NCBI RefSeq assembly: GCF_014199195.1
Contig: NZ_JACIJE010000002.1
Location: forward strand, 62,001-126,000
Direction of reading: 5' to 3'
Source of the DNA: Neoroseomonas alkaliterrae
GTDB lineage: Bacteria > Pseudomonadota > Alphaproteobacteria > Acetobacterales > Acetobacteraceae
Length of the DNA stretch: 64,000 nucleotides
Shown: piece after piece, positions 29,815-39,378 of the stretch
How the letters are laid out: the number at the start of each line of letters is the position of its first letter
Position numbering within the stretch: the first letter of the stretch is position 1
Translations under genes and position numbers: made by a program
Notes under the pieces: model-generated
The model's input: only the letters and a program-made list of their open reading frames with translations
Told to the model about the DNA's origin: nothing
Database searches by the model: none

Positions 29815-30190
29815 GGACGCCACCGTCAACCGCGCCGAGACACGCGCCGCCTGGACGCCGGAGGGCGAGGTGAAGCCGCCCGCGCCGAAGGTGGACGAGG
29901 ACGCGGTGATCGCCGCGATCTCCACCGTCTACGACCCCGAGATCCCGGTGGACATCTACCAGCTCGGCCTGATCTACGCGATCGAGATCGAGGATGACGG
30001 CCGGGTGAAGATCGAGATGACGCTGACCACCCCGGCCTGCCCCTCGGCGCAGGAACTGCCGAGCCAGGTCGAGGAGGCTGTGCGCGGCGTCGAGGGCGTG
30101 ACCGACGTGCTGGTCGAGGTCGTGTGGGATCCGCCCTGGGACCAGTCGCGCATGAGCGAGGACGCGCGCCTCGCCCTGAACATGTTCTGA
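29807..30190 (+). CDS. sufT: SufT-like Fe-S maturation protein (DUF59/MIP18)
   Basis: This 127-residue protein carries a MIP18/DUF59 domain from about residue 33: AAISTVYDPEIPVDIYQLGLIYAIEI, then MTLTTPACPSAQELP, with the conserved Cys near residue 78, and a closing VVWDPPWDQSRMSEDARLALNMF. Homologues help load clusters onto target proteins. The GTG at 29807 overlaps the sufU stop; the N-terminal 32 residues are charged and variable. Confidence 0.92.
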   Translation: MSEDATVNRAETRAAWTPEGEVKPPAPKVDEDAVIAAISTVYDPEIPVDIYQLGLIYAIEIEDDGRVKIEMTLTTPACPSAQELPSQVEEAVRGVEGVTDVLVEVVWDPPWDQSRMSEDARLALNMF

Positions 30191-30199
30191 GCGAAGCCG

Positions 30200-30568
30200 A
30201 TGAGCACCACCACCGAGGCACCCCGGAAGCCCCGCGCCCTGCCGCCGCTGATGTCGCTCACCGATGCCGCCGCCGAGCGTCTGCGCGCGCTCTATGCGAA
30301 GGGCGAGCAGGGCCGGCTGCTGCGCATCGGCGTCAAGACCAAGGGCTGCTCGGGCCTGTCCTACGACCTCTCCTGGACCGATGCCCCGGCACCGAGCGAC
30401 GAGGTCATCACCGACAAGGGCGTGACCGTGCTGATCGACCGCAAGGCGACGCTGTTCCTGATCGGGACCGTCATGGATTACGAGGTGAAGGCGATGACCT
30501 CGGGCTTCACCTTCACCAACCCGAACGAGAAGGGCCGCTGCGGCTGCGGCGAATCCTTCCACGTCTGA
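30200..30568 (+). CDS. sufA: A-type Fe-S carrier protein (SufA/IscA)
   Basis: This 122-residue A-type carrier accepts clusters from the SUF scaffold and hands them to apoproteins. The three cluster ligands are Cys50 (TKGCSGL), Cys114 and Cys116 (RCGCGESF). The first 16 residues are a short unstructured extension. It is the last gene of the operon, nine bases after sufT, and is followed by a GC hairpin. Confidence 0.95.
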   Translation: MSTTTEAPRKPRALPPLMSLTDAAAERLRALYAKGEQGRLLRIGVKTKGCSGLSYDLSWTDAPAPSDEVITDKGVTVLIDRKATLFLIGTVMDYEVKAMTSGFTFTNPNEKGRCGCGESFHV

Positions 30569-30569
30569 C

Positions 30570-30603
30570 CGGGGCGGCGCGGTGATGCAACTGCGCCGTC
30601 CCG
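30570..30603 (+). terminator. GC-rich hairpin at the end of the SUF operon
   Basis: CGGGGCGGCGC (30570-30580) pairs with GCGCCGTCCCG (30593-30603) with one G-U pair, loop 12 bases, immediately after the sufA stop. No T run follows, so it may be a weak terminator or a 3' stabiliser. Confidence 0.4.
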
Positions 30604-30631
30604 TGGAGCGTGCCCTTCGCCCCGGGGCTGG

Positions 30632-31585
30632 TCAGGCCGTTGCCGGCACCAGCCGGTAGCCCATACCGGCGCGCTCGACGCGCCCCGTCGCCGGCATGTC
30701 GAAATGGTAGCCCACCACCGGCATGCGCTCGCTCGCCGCGCGGTCGAGCAGGCGCTTGCGCGTCTCCACCGCCATCGGCGGATCCATGTCGAAGATCGGA
30801 TACCATTCGGGATTGGCGATGAAGAACATCGGCGTGGTGATGGCATCGCCCAGCACCAGCGCCTGGGCGTTGCCGTCGTGGATCAGGAAGCTGGTGTGGC
30901 CGGGGCTGTGGCCGTTGCTCGCGACGGCGCGGATGCCGGGCGCCACCTCGGCGTCCGGGCCGAAGCGGGTGATGCGCTCGGCATAGGGCGCGAAGCGGCG
31001 GCGGACATTGGCGAAGGCGGGGCGGCGGGCCTCGGTGGCGCGCGATTCCTCGCCGGCATCGGTCCAGAAGGACCATTCGCGTTCGGGCACGGCCAGGGCG
31101 GCCTGGGGGAACACCGCCGCGCCGTCGCCGCCGGTCAGCCCGCCGATATGGTCGCCGTGGAAATGCGTGAAGACGATGCGCGTCACCCGTGCCGGATCCA
31201 GCCCGGCCGCGCGCATGTTCGCGTGCAGCGTGCCGGTGTCGGTATTCGGGAAGCCCCCGGTCCCGGCATCCAGTGCGACGAGGCCTGCCGGCCCCTCGAC
31301 GAAGGTGACGTTGTAGGGGTTGCGAATCGCCGTGCCGGCGATGCCCGCCGCCTGCATGGCGGCGGCGACCTGCTCGCGGCTGGCGTTCACCACGAGGCCC
31401 CGCGTCGCGTCGGGCCGCAGGGCCGTGCCGTCGGTCACGACGGTGACGGTCAGCGCGCCGACGCGGAAGCGGTGGAAGGGCGCCGCTGCGGGCGCAGCTT
31501 GGGCGGCCGCGTCGCGCCCGCTCGTCAGCAATGCCGGGACGGCAAGCGAAGCTGCGGCGAGCACGCCGCGACGATGGAACGGCAT
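30632..31585 (-). CDS. Exported metallo-beta-lactamase-fold hydrolase (copy 1)
   Basis: This 317-residue protein begins with a Tat-like signal (MPFHRRGVLAAASLAVPALL, then AAAQAAP) and carries the MBL zinc motif VFTHFHGDHIGG plus later ligands in SNGHSPGHTSF, LVLGDAITT and VVGYHFDMP. These suit a periplasmic hydrolase of the AHL lactonase/arylsulfatase-like group. It follows a paralogue gene by 71 bp on the same strand, so the two are probably one transcript. The twin-Arg is close to but not the full SRRxFLK consensus. Confidence 0.87.
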   Translation of the reverse strand: MPFHRRGVLAAASLAVPALLTSGRDAAAQAAPAAAPFHRFRVGALTVTVVTDGTALRPDATRGLVVNASREQVAAAMQAAGIAGTAIRNPYNVTFVEGPAGLVALDAGTGGFPNTDTGTLHANMRAAGLDPARVTRIVFTHFHGDHIGGLTGGDGAAVFPQAALAVPEREWSFWTDAGEESRATEARRPAFANVRRRFAPYAERITRFGPDAEVAPGIRAVASNGHSPGHTSFLIHDGNAQALVLGDAITTPMFFIANPEWYPIFDMDPPMAVETRKRLLDRAASERMPVVGYHFDMPATGRVERAGMGYRLVPATA

Positions 31586-31656
31586 CCGGTAACCTCCCTG
31601 CCCGATGCGGGCGCGACAGCAGATCGTCCCGCCGCGCCCGGAATCAAGCGACAAGG

Positions 31657-32643
31657 TCACACCGCGCTCGACCACTCCGCCGGCACGAAGCGGAAGCCGT
31701 TGCCCGCGCGCGCGACATGGCCGTTGGCGGGGAAGGGGTAGTGGTAGCCGGTGACGCGGATGCGGTCCGTCGCCACCATGTCCAGGATGCGCCGCCGGGT
31801 CGCCGCCGCCGCGTCGCCGTCGAGGTCGAAGACGATCTGCCAGTCCGGCCGGGCCATCATGATCTCCGGCCGGTTCGTGGTGTCGGCGAGGAACATCGCC
31901 TGCTCGGCACCGTCGGCAATGCGGAAGACGGTATGGCCCGGCGTATGGCCGAAGGCGGCGATCGAGGTGATGCCGGGGATCACTTCCGAGCCCGGCTGGA
32001 AGGTCTTCACCCGGTCGCGATAGGGGGCGAAGCGGCGCGCGACATTGGCGAAGGTGGGGCGCTGGCCCTCAGGGGTGCGCGTCTGGTTGCCTTCATCCGT
32101 CCACCAGGCCCATTCGGGGGCGGGGACATGGACCTCGGCATTCGGGAAGGCGCGGTTGTTCTGCGCGTCGAGCAGGCCGTTGATGTGGTCGCCATGGAAG
32201 TGGCTGTGGATCACATGCGTCACGCGGGCCGGGTCAATGCCCGCCGCGGCCATGTTCGCGATCATCCGGCCGTTGGTCGCGTTCGGCGCGGTGACGCCGT
32301 TGCCGGCGTCGAAGACGGCGATCGTGTCGCCGCGCTGGACGAAGGTGATCGTGAAGGGGATGGCCGTGCGGTCGGTCGGCAGGAAATGCTCCTGCGCCAG
32401 CGCCTGCACCTCGGCGAGCGGGGCGTTGCGCACGAAGCCCTCGAGCGGCCGCGCGAAGAAGCCGTCATGGACCATGGTCACGACCGCGCCGCCGACGCGG
32501 AAGCGGTAGAAGCCCGGCGCCTGCGCGGGTGCCGCGGCGGGCGTGCCGGCGGGCGCCTGCGCGGCGGCGCCCCGGAGCAACGCGGGCAGGGCTGCCATGC
32601 CGGAGGCGGTGGCAATCAGGGCGAGACGGCGGCTCGGCATCAT
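31657..32643 (-). CDS. Exported metallo-beta-lactamase-fold hydrolase (copy 2)
   Basis: This 328-residue paralogue has a twin-Arg signal (MMPSRRLALIATASGMAALP, cleavage near AAAQA), an Ala/Pro linker and the zinc motif VIHSHFHGDHINGL, with downstream ligands AFGHTPGHTVF, MFLADTTN and VTGYHYPFPANGH. It is similar to its neighbour through the whole domain, so the pair arose by tandem duplication. The start at 32643 is supported by GGGAGGA upstream. Substrates are unknown; quorum-signal lactones, beta-lactams and sulfate esters are all known for the fold. Confidence 0.87.
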   Translation of the reverse strand: MMPSRRLALIATASGMAALPALLRGAAAQAPAGTPAAAPAQAPGFYRFRVGGAVVTMVHDGFFARPLEGFVRNAPLAEVQALAQEHFLPTDRTAIPFTITFVQRGDTIAVFDAGNGVTAPNATNGRMIANMAAAGIDPARVTHVIHSHFHGDHINGLLDAQNNRAFPNAEVHVPAPEWAWWTDEGNQTRTPEGQRPTFANVARRFAPYRDRVKTFQPGSEVIPGITSIAAFGHTPGHTVFRIADGAEQAMFLADTTNRPEIMMARPDWQIVFDLDGDAAAATRRRILDMVATDRIRVTGYHYPFPANGHVARAGNGFRFVPAEWSSAV

Positions 32644-32854
32644 GGTCGTGGTCCTCCCGGTCAGGGTCCGGCCGGTGGCGGGGAAGGCGGTGGAGCGGGG
32701 CATGGGCCGACGGCGCCAAGCCGCTCGGCAGGTCGGCCGGGACCCGGTAAGGGTGTGGTGCGGGATAGGCCGGGATCAAGCCCCGGCTGCGCCATTGGCC
32801 TTCCGCCGCCGCTGTGCCATTCCGGCACTCCGACGCAATGAGCCGCCTGGAAGG

Positions 32855-33910
32855 ATGCAGGGACAGCCCTTGCCGAAGGACAATCCGCCACTTCCGAACC
32901 CGCCGCGGCGCCCGGGCCTCGTGCCGCGCATCCTCTCCTGGCTCTTCGCCACGGGCGGCGGCGAGGCGCGCGGCGGCGGCTTCAGCACCCAGGAGGAGCT
33001 GTTCCGCATCAGGGGCGAACTGGCGGTGCTGCGCGCGGGCCTCGAAGCCGTGCGCGCCGGGGTCGGCCGGCGCGACATCGCGACCCTCGAGGAACTTCTG
33101 CGGGCGGGCAACCGGCGCGAGATCGAGGCGCTGATCCGCGACCGCACCCAGACCGTGCCGCTGCCCGACGGCAGCGTGCTGTGCCGCGCGCTCGGCCGGT
33201 TCAAGATGTTCGTGGACGCGGCCGATCCCGGCATCGCGCCGCACCTTCTGCTCGACGGCTACTGGCAGTACTGGGTCACGGAGTTCATCTGCCGCAACCT
33301 CTCGCGCGGCGAGGTCGCCTGGGACATCGGCGCGATCTACGGCTACTACACCATCCTGATGGCGGACCTCGTCGGCGCCGAGGGCCGGGTTCTCGCCTAC
33401 GAGCCCAATCCGTGGCTGCACTGGCTGCTCGGCCGCAACCTCTTCCTCAACGGTCTCGGCGCCATTGCCACCGCGAAGCGCCTCGCCGCCGTCGAGGCGG
33501 CGGAGGAGGCGGTGACGCTGCCCGCCATGCTGACCGGCCCCGCCGACGGTCCCTTCGCCGCCGAGTTCACCGAGGCGAACGGCCGCCGCGTGCACACCGC
33601 GCCCGGCGTCGCGCTCGAGGAGGCCGAGACGGCGGGTGTGGACTTCATCCGCATCGGCACCGCCGCGATCGCCGACCGCGCCGTGGCCGGCATGGGCGGC
33701 GTGCTGGACCGCAACCCCAACCTGCGCATCCTGCTCGACTTCGACGCCGCGCGCTGCCGCGAGGCCGCGGCGATGCTCGCCGCCCTCGCCGCGCGCTTCC
33801 CGCTGCGCGTCGTGGACGGCGATTCCTTCGCGCGGCCGACCACGGTGGAGGAACTGCTCGAGCGCCGGCGCGTCGCGACGCTCTATCTCTCGCGCCTCGA
33901 GCCGCGCTGA
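32855..33910 (+). CDS. FkbM-like methyltransferase-fold protein with degraded motifs
   Basis: This 351-residue protein has a variable N-terminus with a possible coiled coil (residues 40-75), then an FkbM-type region: EVAWDIGAIYGYYTILMADLVGAEGRVLAYEPNP (residues about 153-187). The second hallmark, usually FIKIDVEGAE, here reads FIRIGTAAIADRAV near residue 265, so the acidic residues are missing. It may bind another ligand or be inactive. The start at 32855 follows GGAAGG; a TTG at 32870 is an alternative. Its 3' end overlaps the convergent methyltransferase gene by 28 bases. Confidence 0.7.
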   Translation: MQGQPLPKDNPPLPNPPRRPGLVPRILSWLFATGGGEARGGGFSTQEELFRIRGELAVLRAGLEAVRAGVGRRDIATLEELLRAGNRREIEALIRDRTQTVPLPDGSVLCRALGRFKMFVDAADPGIAPHLLLDGYWQYWVTEFICRNLSRGEVAWDIGAIYGYYTILMADLVGAEGRVLAYEPNPWLHWLLGRNLFLNGLGAIATAKRLAAVEAAEEAVTLPAMLTGPADGPFAAEFTEANGRRVHTAPGVALEEAETAGVDFIRIGTAAIADRAVAGMGGVLDRNPNLRILLDFDAARCREAAAMLAALAARFPLRVVDGDSFARPTTVEELLERRRVATLYLSRLEPR

Positions 33911-35205
33911 CGCGGCGCCTCGCGCAGGTAGGCGACCACCGCCTCGAGCTGCGCGGAATGGACGAACTGGTCGATCGGCGTCGCCGCCGCGACACGCCAG
34001 CCGGCGGCGGCGAAGGCGCGCGCGTCGCGCGCGAGCGCGGCCGGATTGCACGAGACATAGACGACGCGCGGCACTTCGCTGCGCGCGAGCAGAGCGGCCT
34101 GCGCAGCCGCACCGGCATGGGGCGGGTCGAGCACCACGGCGGCGAAGCCCGCAAGTTCCGCGAGGCCGAGCGGCTGTCGCGCGAGGTCGCGCCGCGTCGC
34201 GGCAACGGGCAGCCCCGCGCGGCCCGCGGCCGCCGAGAGCGCGGCGACGGCGGCCGCATCGCCCTCGAAGGCGGCGACGCGCCCGCGCCTGGCGAGGGGA
34301 AAGGTCAGCGTCCCGAGGCCCGCATGCAGGTCCGCGATGCGCCCCCGTCCGGGCAGCCGCTCCGGCAGCGAGGCGAGCACCGCGGCCACGATCGCGGCCT
34401 CGCCCTCCGGGCTCGCCTGCAGGAAGGCGCCGGGCGGAGGCGCGACCGGCACGCCGCCGAGCGCGATGGAGACGGGACCGAGCTGCGCGGCCGGCTCCGC
34501 AGGGCCTTCGCCCTGGGCCCAGGCGATGCGCGGCACGCCCTGGTCCTGCGCGAAGCGCGCGAGCAGCGCGCGATCGGCCGCGGCGAGCGGCCCGTCGGTG
34601 CGCAGCAGCAGGTCGGGGCCGGTGTCGAGCAGGTTGACCACCGCCGAGCCCTCCCGCCGCAACGCGCCGAGGCCGCGCAGCATCGCGCGCAGCGGCTGCA
34701 GCAGCGCCACCAGCCTCGGGTCGAGCACGAGGCAGGCGGTGATGTCGAGCACCTCGGCGCTGCCGGCGCGATGCAGCCCGGCGGTGATGCCGGCCGGACC
34801 GCGGCGCAGCGCGAAATCCGCGCGGCGCCGGCGGGCGGGCGGGGTGGTGATGGTCGTGGCCACCGGCGCGTCGCGGAAGCCCGCGCGCGCCAGCGCCTCG
34901 ACGAGGCGCGCGCGCTTCCAGGCCGCCTGCGCCGCGGGCGAGGCGTGCTGCAGCACGCAGCCGCCGCAGCCCTGCGCGACATGCGGGCAAGCGGGGGTGA
35001 CGCGCTCGGGGCTGGGTTCGAGAACCGCGGTAAGCCGCGCCACCCGGCCCTCGCCGCGGCGCGGGCCGGGTTCGGCCCGCACCGTCTCGCCGGGCAGCGC
35101 GCCGGGGACGAAGCAGGGCGTGCCGTCGGCGAGCACGGCGAGCCCGTCGCCCGCCGCGCCCATGCCGGAGATGCGCAGGGTCTCTGCCGCGGCGCTCACC
35201 GCCAC
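33883..35205 (-). CDS. Class I SAM-dependent RNA uracil-5-methyltransferase (RlmD/RumA-like)
   Basis: This 440-residue enzyme methylates uracil C5 in RNA. It has an N-terminal TRAM-like beta domain, a [4Fe-4S] ligand set C73-x6-C80-x2-C83 plus Cys158, the SAM-binding DLHAGLGTLTFPLA, the VVLDPPHAG motif IV and the catalytic cysteine in VVYVSCNPAALARD. That is the full RumA/RlmD architecture. Shift in the first Cys spacing is minor. It lies 36 bp downstream of the glutaryl-CoA dehydrogenase gene on the same strand. Confidence 0.88.
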   Translation of the reverse strand: MAVSAAAETLRISGMGAAGDGLAVLADGTPCFVPGALPGETVRAEPGPRRGEGRVARLTAVLEPSPERVTPACPHVAQGCGGCVLQHASPAAQAAWKRARLVEALARAGFRDAPVATTITTPPARRRRADFALRRGPAGITAGLHRAGSAEVLDITACLVLDPRLVALLQPLRAMLRGLGALRREGSAVVNLLDTGPDLLLRTDGPLAAADRALLARFAQDQGVPRIAWAQGEGPAEPAAQLGPVSIALGGVPVAPPPGAFLQASPEGEAAIVAAVLASLPERLPGRGRIADLHAGLGTLTFPLARRGRVAAFEGDAAAVAALSAAAGRAGLPVAATRRDLARQPLGLAELAGFAAVVLDPPHAGAAAQAALLARSEVPRVVYVSCNPAALARDARAFAAAGWRVAAATPIDQFVHSAQLEAVVAYLREAPRQRGSRRER

Positions 35206-35241
35206 GGCGGCCCTGCGGCCCCGGGCCGCCTGCGTGCCATC

Positions 35242-36438
<1,197 letters not shown>

Positions 36439-36530
36439 GGCAAGTCCTCCGGCGTCGGGCCGGCAGGATGCGGTCCCGCCGGCGCTCGGGCAATGATGAA
36501 GCGGCCGGGCCGGGCGGGCCCGGCGGGGTC

Positions 36531-38387
36531 TCAGGCGGCCTCGCTCTCCGGCGCCGCCTCGGGCAGCGCCCCGGCCGGCGCGGGCTTCTCGGCGCGCGGG
36601 CGCGGCAGCGGGATCAGCATGAAGGCCGGCACGGCGTCGCCGAAGCCCTGCACGGGCGGGCCGAGATCCTCCTGCCGGTAGCGGCGCTCGCGGCCCGCCT
36701 CGCGGTCCCGGTCACGCTCGCGGCGCGGCTCGCGCTCGGGGCGGGCGGCGGCCTCGGCGGTCTCGCGCTCGATGCGCGCGCTGCGGTCGCGCTCGCCCGG
36801 ACGCTCGCCGCGTTCGCCCTGGCGGGGGCGGTCGCCGCCGCGCTCGCGCCGCGGGCGGGCCTCCTGGGCCTCCGCGGCTTCGCGCGGGGCGCGCTCACGC
36901 GGGGCGGCGTCGCGGCGGGCACCCTCGCGCCGGCCGCCGTCGCGGCGCTCGCCGCCGCGGCCCCTGGCGGGGGCGGCGCGGCCGCGGCCGCGGCCCTTGG
37001 GGGCGTTGCGCGCCTCCTCGATCTCCTCCTCGGGCACGGGGTCGAGGCCCTCGACCACCATGCGCGGGATGGGCTTGCCGGTCAGCTTCTCGATCGCCGC
37101 GACGTTCTTGGCGTCGTCGGCGGTGGCGATGGTGTAGGCGTGGCCCTCGCGCCCCGCCCGGCCCGTGCGGCCGATGCGGTGGACATAATCCTCGTCGCGG
37201 AAGGGCACGTCGAAGTTGAAGACGTGGCTGAGGCCGCCGATGTCGATGCCGCGCGCGGCGACATCCGAGCAGACCAGGAGCTGCAGCTCGCCCGCCTTGA
37301 AGGCGTTCAGCGTGGCGAAGCGGGTGGACTGGTCCATGTCGCCATGCAGCGCGCCGACGCTGAAGCGGTGCTTCTTCAGCGACTTGTAGAGGATGTCCAC
37401 ATCCACCTTGCGGTTGCAGAAGATCAGCGCGTTCTGCACCTTCTCGGAGCGGATCAGCCGGCGCAGCGCCTCGCGCTTGTCGTGCGGCTGCACATAGACG
37501 AGGCCCGTGGTGATGGTCGTCGCCACCGAGGCGGGCGGGGCGACCGTGATCTCCTTCGGGTTGGACAGGAAGGCATCGGCCAGGCGCCGGATCTCGGGCG
37601 CCATGGTGGCGCTGAAGAACAGCGTCTGGCGCATCTTCGGCAGCAGGGAGACGATGCGCTCGACATCGGGGATGAACCCCATGTCGAGCATCCGGTCCGC
37701 CTCGTCGATCACCAGCAGCTTGACGTCCGCCATCAGGATGCGGCCGCGGTCGAAGAGGTCGAGCAGGCGGCCCGGTGTGGCGATCAGCACGTCCACGCCC
37801 TTCTCGAGCACGTCGCGCTGGTCGTTCATGCTCTCCCCGCCGATCAGCAGGGCGTGGGTGAGCTTGAGATACTTGCCGTACTTCTCGAAGTTCTCGGCGA
37901 CCTGCAGCGCGAGCTCGCGCGTGGGCTCCAGGATCAGGCTGCGCGGCATGCGCGCCTTGGCGCGGCTGCCGGTCAGGATGTCGAGCATCGGCAGCACGAA
38001 GGAGGCGGTCTTGCCGGTGCCGGTCTGCGCGCAGCCGAGCACGTCGCGGCCCATCAGCACCCAGGGGATCGCGCTCTCCTGGATCGGCGTCGGGTGGACG
38101 TAGCCGGCCTCGGCGACGGCGCGGAGCAGCTCCTCCGACAGGCCGAGATCGGCGAAGGTGGTGCGAGGGGGCGCGGGCTCATCCTCCTCGGTGTATTCGG
38201 GCACCTCCTCCTCGATGGCGTCCTCGGCCTCGGGGGGTGTTTCCGCGATCGGCGCCGCCGCGGCGGTGGCTTCCTCGGGGGGGGCTGGCGGCGTGGCCCC
38301 GGCCGCGGCCTCGGCCGCCTCGGGGGCAGGGCCCGGCTGCGCCGGGGCATCGGCGGCCATCCCGGCCGCAACGGTCTGTTCGTTCAA
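36531..38387 (-). CDS. DEAD-box ATP-dependent RNA helicase
   Basis: This 618-residue helicase has a Pro/Ala/Glu-rich N-terminal 75 residues, then the core: Q motif [22 protein letters not shown], Walker [22 protein letters not shown] in [27 protein letters not shown] and [10 protein letters not shown]. The tail beyond about residue 455 is rich in Arg, Gly, Ala and Glu, as in RhlE/CsdA-type proteins that remodel rRNA and mRNA. The TTG at 38387 (LNEQTVAAG) is used; an ATG nine codons in is possible. No ordinary strong ribosome site favours either. Confidence 0.9.
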   Translation of the reverse strand: MNEQTVAAGMAADAPAQPGPAPEAAEAAAGATPPAPPEEATAAAAPIAETPPEAEDAIEEEVPEYTEEDEPAPPRTTFADLGLSEELLRAVAEAGYVHPTPIQESAIPWVLMGRDVLGCAQTGTGKTASFVLPMLDILTGSRAKARMPRSLILEPTRELALQVAENFEKYGKYLKLTHALLIGGESMNDQRDVLEKGVDVLIATPGRLLDLFDRGRILMADVKLLVIDEADRMLDMGFIPDVERIVSLLPKMRQTLFFSATMAPEIRRLADAFLSNPKEITVAPPASVATTITTGLVYVQPHDKREALRRLIRSEKVQNALIFCNRKVDVDILYKSLKKHRFSVGALHGDMDQSTRFATLNAFKAGELQLLVCSDVAARGIDIGGLSHVFNFDVPFRDEDYVHRIGRTGRAGREGHAYTIATADDAKNVAAIEKLTGKPIPRMVVEGLDPVPEEEIEEARNAPKGRGRGRAAPARGRGGERRDGGRREGARRDAAPRERAPREAAEAQEARPRRERGGDRPRQGERGERPGERDRSARIERETAEAAARPEREPRRERDRDREAGRERRYRQEDLGPPVQGFGDAVPAFMLIPLPRPRAEKPAPAGALPEAAPESEAA

Positions 38388-38509
38388 GAGACGCTCTTTT
38401 CCATGGGCCCGGCAGGGCGGGCCGACCTTGGGGATGCGGTGGGTGGCCGAGCCCCGGCGGGGCGCACTCCGGGGCCGGCGATCCGGCCCGCCATTCCACG
38501 AGCGCGCCG

Positions 38510-38538
38510 GATATGGCGCGTTCCGGCCCAGAGATCAA
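38510..38538 (-). promoter_or_regulatory. Candidate promoter for the DEAD-box helicase
   Basis: Reading leftward, TTGATC (38538-38533) and CATATC (38515-38510) are 17 bp apart, giving a leader of about 115 bases before the helicase start. A long leader would suit cold-shock control, but that is inference. Confidence 0.3.
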
Positions 38539-38607
38539 GGTTTTCCGCGCCTGACGGCCTGCGTCCGGCGCATGGACGGGCCGTGCGCGCCGGGATAGAG
38601 CGCGCCG

Positions 38608-39303
38608 ATGCAACGCCAGACCCTGCTGCTGCTGCCCGGCCTGCTCTGCGACGCGCGCCTCTGGCGCGACCAGATCGCCGCCCTCGCCCCGCTCGCGCGC
38701 GCGGTCGTCGCGGACCTGACGCGCGACGACCGGGTGGAGGCCATGGCGGCGCGCGCCATCGCCTCCGTCGAGGGGCCCTTCGCCCTCGCCGGCCTGTCCA
38801 TGGGCGGCTATGTCGCGCTGGAAGTCATGCGCCAGGCGCCGGAGCGGGTGACGCGGCTCGCGCTGCTCGACACCTCGGCGCGCCCGGACACGCCGGAGCA
38901 GACGCGGCGACGGCGTGGGCTGATCTCCCTCTCGCGCTCGGGCCGGTTCCGGGGCGTGACGCCGCGGCTGCTGCCGCAGCTCATCCATCCCTCGCGCCTC
39001 GATGGCCCGCTCGCGGCCGAGGTGATGGAGATGGCCGAGCGCGTCGGCCAGGACGCCTTCCTGCGCCAGCAGGCGGCGATCATGCATCGCCCCGATTCCC
39101 GGCCGGGCCTCGGGCGCATCGCGGTGCCGACGCTCGTCGGCGTCGGCGCCGAGGACGCGCTGACCCCGCCGCCGCTCGCCGCCGAGATGGCGGCGCTGAT
39201 TCCCGGCGCGCGGCTGCGCCACTTCGCCGGCGCCGGCCACCTGCCGACCATGGAGACGCCGGAGGCCGTGAACGCGGCGCTGGCCGCGTGGCTCGCGGGC
39301 TGA
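38608..39303 (+). CDS. Alpha/beta-fold hydrolase
   Basis: This 231-residue protein is a compact hydrolase: LLLLPGLLCDARLWRDQ at the start, the nucleophile elbow FALAGLSMGGYVALEVM, VGAEDALTPP with the acid, and AGAGHLPTME with the histidine. Similar proteins are annotated as carboxylesterases or BioH-like. The start at 38608 follows GGGATAG and gives the normal N-terminus. Substrate is not evident. Confidence 0.86.
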   Translation: MQRQTLLLLPGLLCDARLWRDQIAALAPLARAVVADLTRDDRVEAMAARAIASVEGPFALAGLSMGGYVALEVMRQAPERVTRLALLDTSARPDTPEQTRRRRGLISLSRSGRFRGVTPRLLPQLIHPSRLDGPLAAEVMEMAERVGQDAFLRQQAAIMHRPDSRPGLGRIAVPTLVGVGAEDALTPPPLAAEMAALIPGARLRHFAGAGHLPTMETPEAVNAALAAWLAG

Positions 39304-39378
39304 GCCGCGGGGGGGCGCATCGCACGCTGGCGCGCGGCGCGCTTGGTCAGGGCGCGCCCCTTCTGCCACCCTGGAGCG

